This document shows positions 63,801 through 64,000 of a DNA stretch of 64,000 bases, piece by piece. The notes below the pieces were generated by a model. That model was not told where the DNA came from, made no database searches, and was given only the letters and a program-made list of their open reading frames with translations. Where the stretch lies: NCBI RefSeq assembly GCF_051014445.1, contig NC_135137.1, forward strand, positions 17,919,501-17,983,500. Reading direction: 5' to 3'. Origin of the DNA: Colletes latitarsis. Its lineage: Eukaryota; Arthropoda; Insecta; Hymenoptera; Colletidae. Both the position numbers and the translations under genes were made by a program. Every line of letters begins with the position of its first letter. Within the stretch, counting starts at the first letter, position 1.

Positions 63801-64000
63801 GCTCCCTGCGGCCAAGTTGCAGCGAGGGCAGCTGCCATCAGGGCGTCCTTGTCCAGGCGCCGAAGCGCCCAGCGGCGTGGTGGGGTGCCACGCAGGCGGC
63901 CGTGTCGGGATGCACTCGCGGCGGCAGAGACCTCCATCCGGATGTACCGGTGATCGGAGAGTGTCTCTGCCCCCGCGACCACGTGCCATCCCGACACCAT
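60843..64000 (-). mobile_element. R1-clade LINE copy I, cut by window edge
   Basis: Minus-strand copy with 32 A's (T-run 60843-60874), an intact-looking 3' UTR (60875-61390) with the three stem-loops, and an open ORF2 that leaves the window. It is nested in LINE fragment H. The junction in its own orientation is poly(A)|ATCACCTCGG (A's ambiguous), not the satellite-like GCT, so this is another off-target landing. Confidence 0.92.
61391..64000 (-). CDS. LINE copy I ORF2, 5'-partial, open
   Basis: 870 codons are visible without a stop or frameshift. The ATG at the window edge is an internal Met (residue ~187 of copy F), so the true start lies outside. The SDHRY motif of the endonuclease, SLDIANAF, GVPQGS, YADD and the C-terminal C-x2-C-x8-H-x4-C finger are all present. 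The only oddity is an in-frame 21-nt deletion near 61468 in the basic tail, which is probably harmless. It may be a second functional copy if the missing part is sound. Confidence 0.92.
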   Translation of the reverse strand: MVSGWHVVAGAETLSDHRYIRMEVSAAASASRHGRLRGTPPRRWALRRLDKDALMAAALAATWPQGAAELPSIEEEVARLGALVAGICDAAMPRVGRASPRRAVYWWSDAIAELRVATVRARRQYTRARRRQRTGDGVARARAADDLYGAYRVARVALQVAIKRAKTQAWKELLQTLDDDPWGRPYQVVLNKLRPWAPPVTEGLDPRLLEDVVNTLFPIGERGPRPPAAAAVPVEWTAELGVTQEELAAAIRRLGVRNTAPGPDGVPGRVWVLTQGVLGADLRRLFDRCLRDGRFPPSWKVARMVLLRKEGRPAESPSAYRPICLLDEVGKLFERVIAARLVEHLSRGDPGLADCQFGFRGGRSTIDAIGRVRALSEAAVSRGGVALAISLDIANAFNTLPWEEIRRGLEYHRVPPCLRAVVGDYLRGRWIEYPGRDGDMRREVYCGVPQGSVLGPILWNIAYDSVLRAGLPDGVSTVCYADDTLVLAVGAHWGRAMRRAEEGSQRVVDRIRGMGMTVAVHKTEVIAFHSPRQDPPPPLIRMGGADIEVKPQIRYLGLILDSHWRFEKHFRCLVPRLERMVAALGRILPNLGGPAGRVRRLYVAMVQSVALYGAPVWADDLAASRRSMTMLRRVQRRMALRVVRGYRTMSHEAATVLAGMPPMDLLARSHAVMYRHRVDRRAGVGAVPGGQEPAWGDLKRQARQSVLLAWQERLALPTAGHRTVGAVRPLLKEWLDRGHGSLTYRLAQVFSGHGSFGRYLCRIGKEPTARCCHCDAEQDTADHTLEVCPAWEGERRVLVGVVGRDVSLPGVVRAVLGSEEKWRAVASFCENVMLQKEAAGREREARARAVARGRRPVARRRGRPPRRGG

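Overview
This window looks like a stretch of animal, almost certainly insect, heterochromatin. My best guess is Hymenoptera (an ant or relative), but the sequence does not prove the order. I find no host gene, tRNA or rRNA. About 19 kb is a degenerate 19-bp satellite (unit GCTAGTAAGCAAGCAGTAA). Nearly everything else is transposable elements sitting in that satellite or in each other. The insect assignment rests on R1-clade LINEs (ORF1 with CCHC knuckles; ORF2 with APE-type endonuclease, RT and a C-terminal CCHC) and a BEL/Pao LTR retrotransposon.

Layout. 1-1861: 3' half of LINE copy A (+). 1862-2086: LTR-like scrap. 2357-8283: full-length but broken LINE copy B (+). 8284-11413: satellite. 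11414-11735: 5'-truncated LINE copy C (+) with a perfect 12-bp target-site duplication (TSD). 11758-13648: probable solo LTR with a perfect 5-bp TSD. 15368-15979: SINE-like element whose 3' tail resembles the LINE tail. 19851-25685: rearranged LINE copy D (+). 31266-37217: nearly intact LINE copy E (+). 38854-50279: BEL/Pao element (-), whose left LTR is split by LINE copy F (39087-45071, -), the only LINE here with both ORFs intact. 52294-53736: second copies of the SINE-like element and of the LTR's right half, fused. 53884-59629: old, degenerate LINE copy G (+). 60679-60842: LINE fragment H (+), interrupted by LINE copy I (60843-64000, -), which runs off the window. Satellite fills the gaps.

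How the parts relate. Every LINE copy lying directly in satellite is in the + orientation. The poly(A) junctions that can be read fall mostly at one phase of the repeat, poly(A)|GCTAGTA, with 12-bp TSDs where they are readable. The two minus-strand LINEs (F and I) are the ones that landed in other transposons instead. This points to a site-specific R1-clade LINE that targets a 19-bp satellite, a niche comparable to TRAS/SART in telomeric repeats or R1 in rDNA. ORF1 and ORF2 overlap as TAATG, the arrangement used for translational coupling in the silkworm R1-clade element SART1. A SINE-like element appears to borrow the LINE's 3' recognition sequence. Gene conversion, unequal recombination and segmental duplication have since shuffled the copies.
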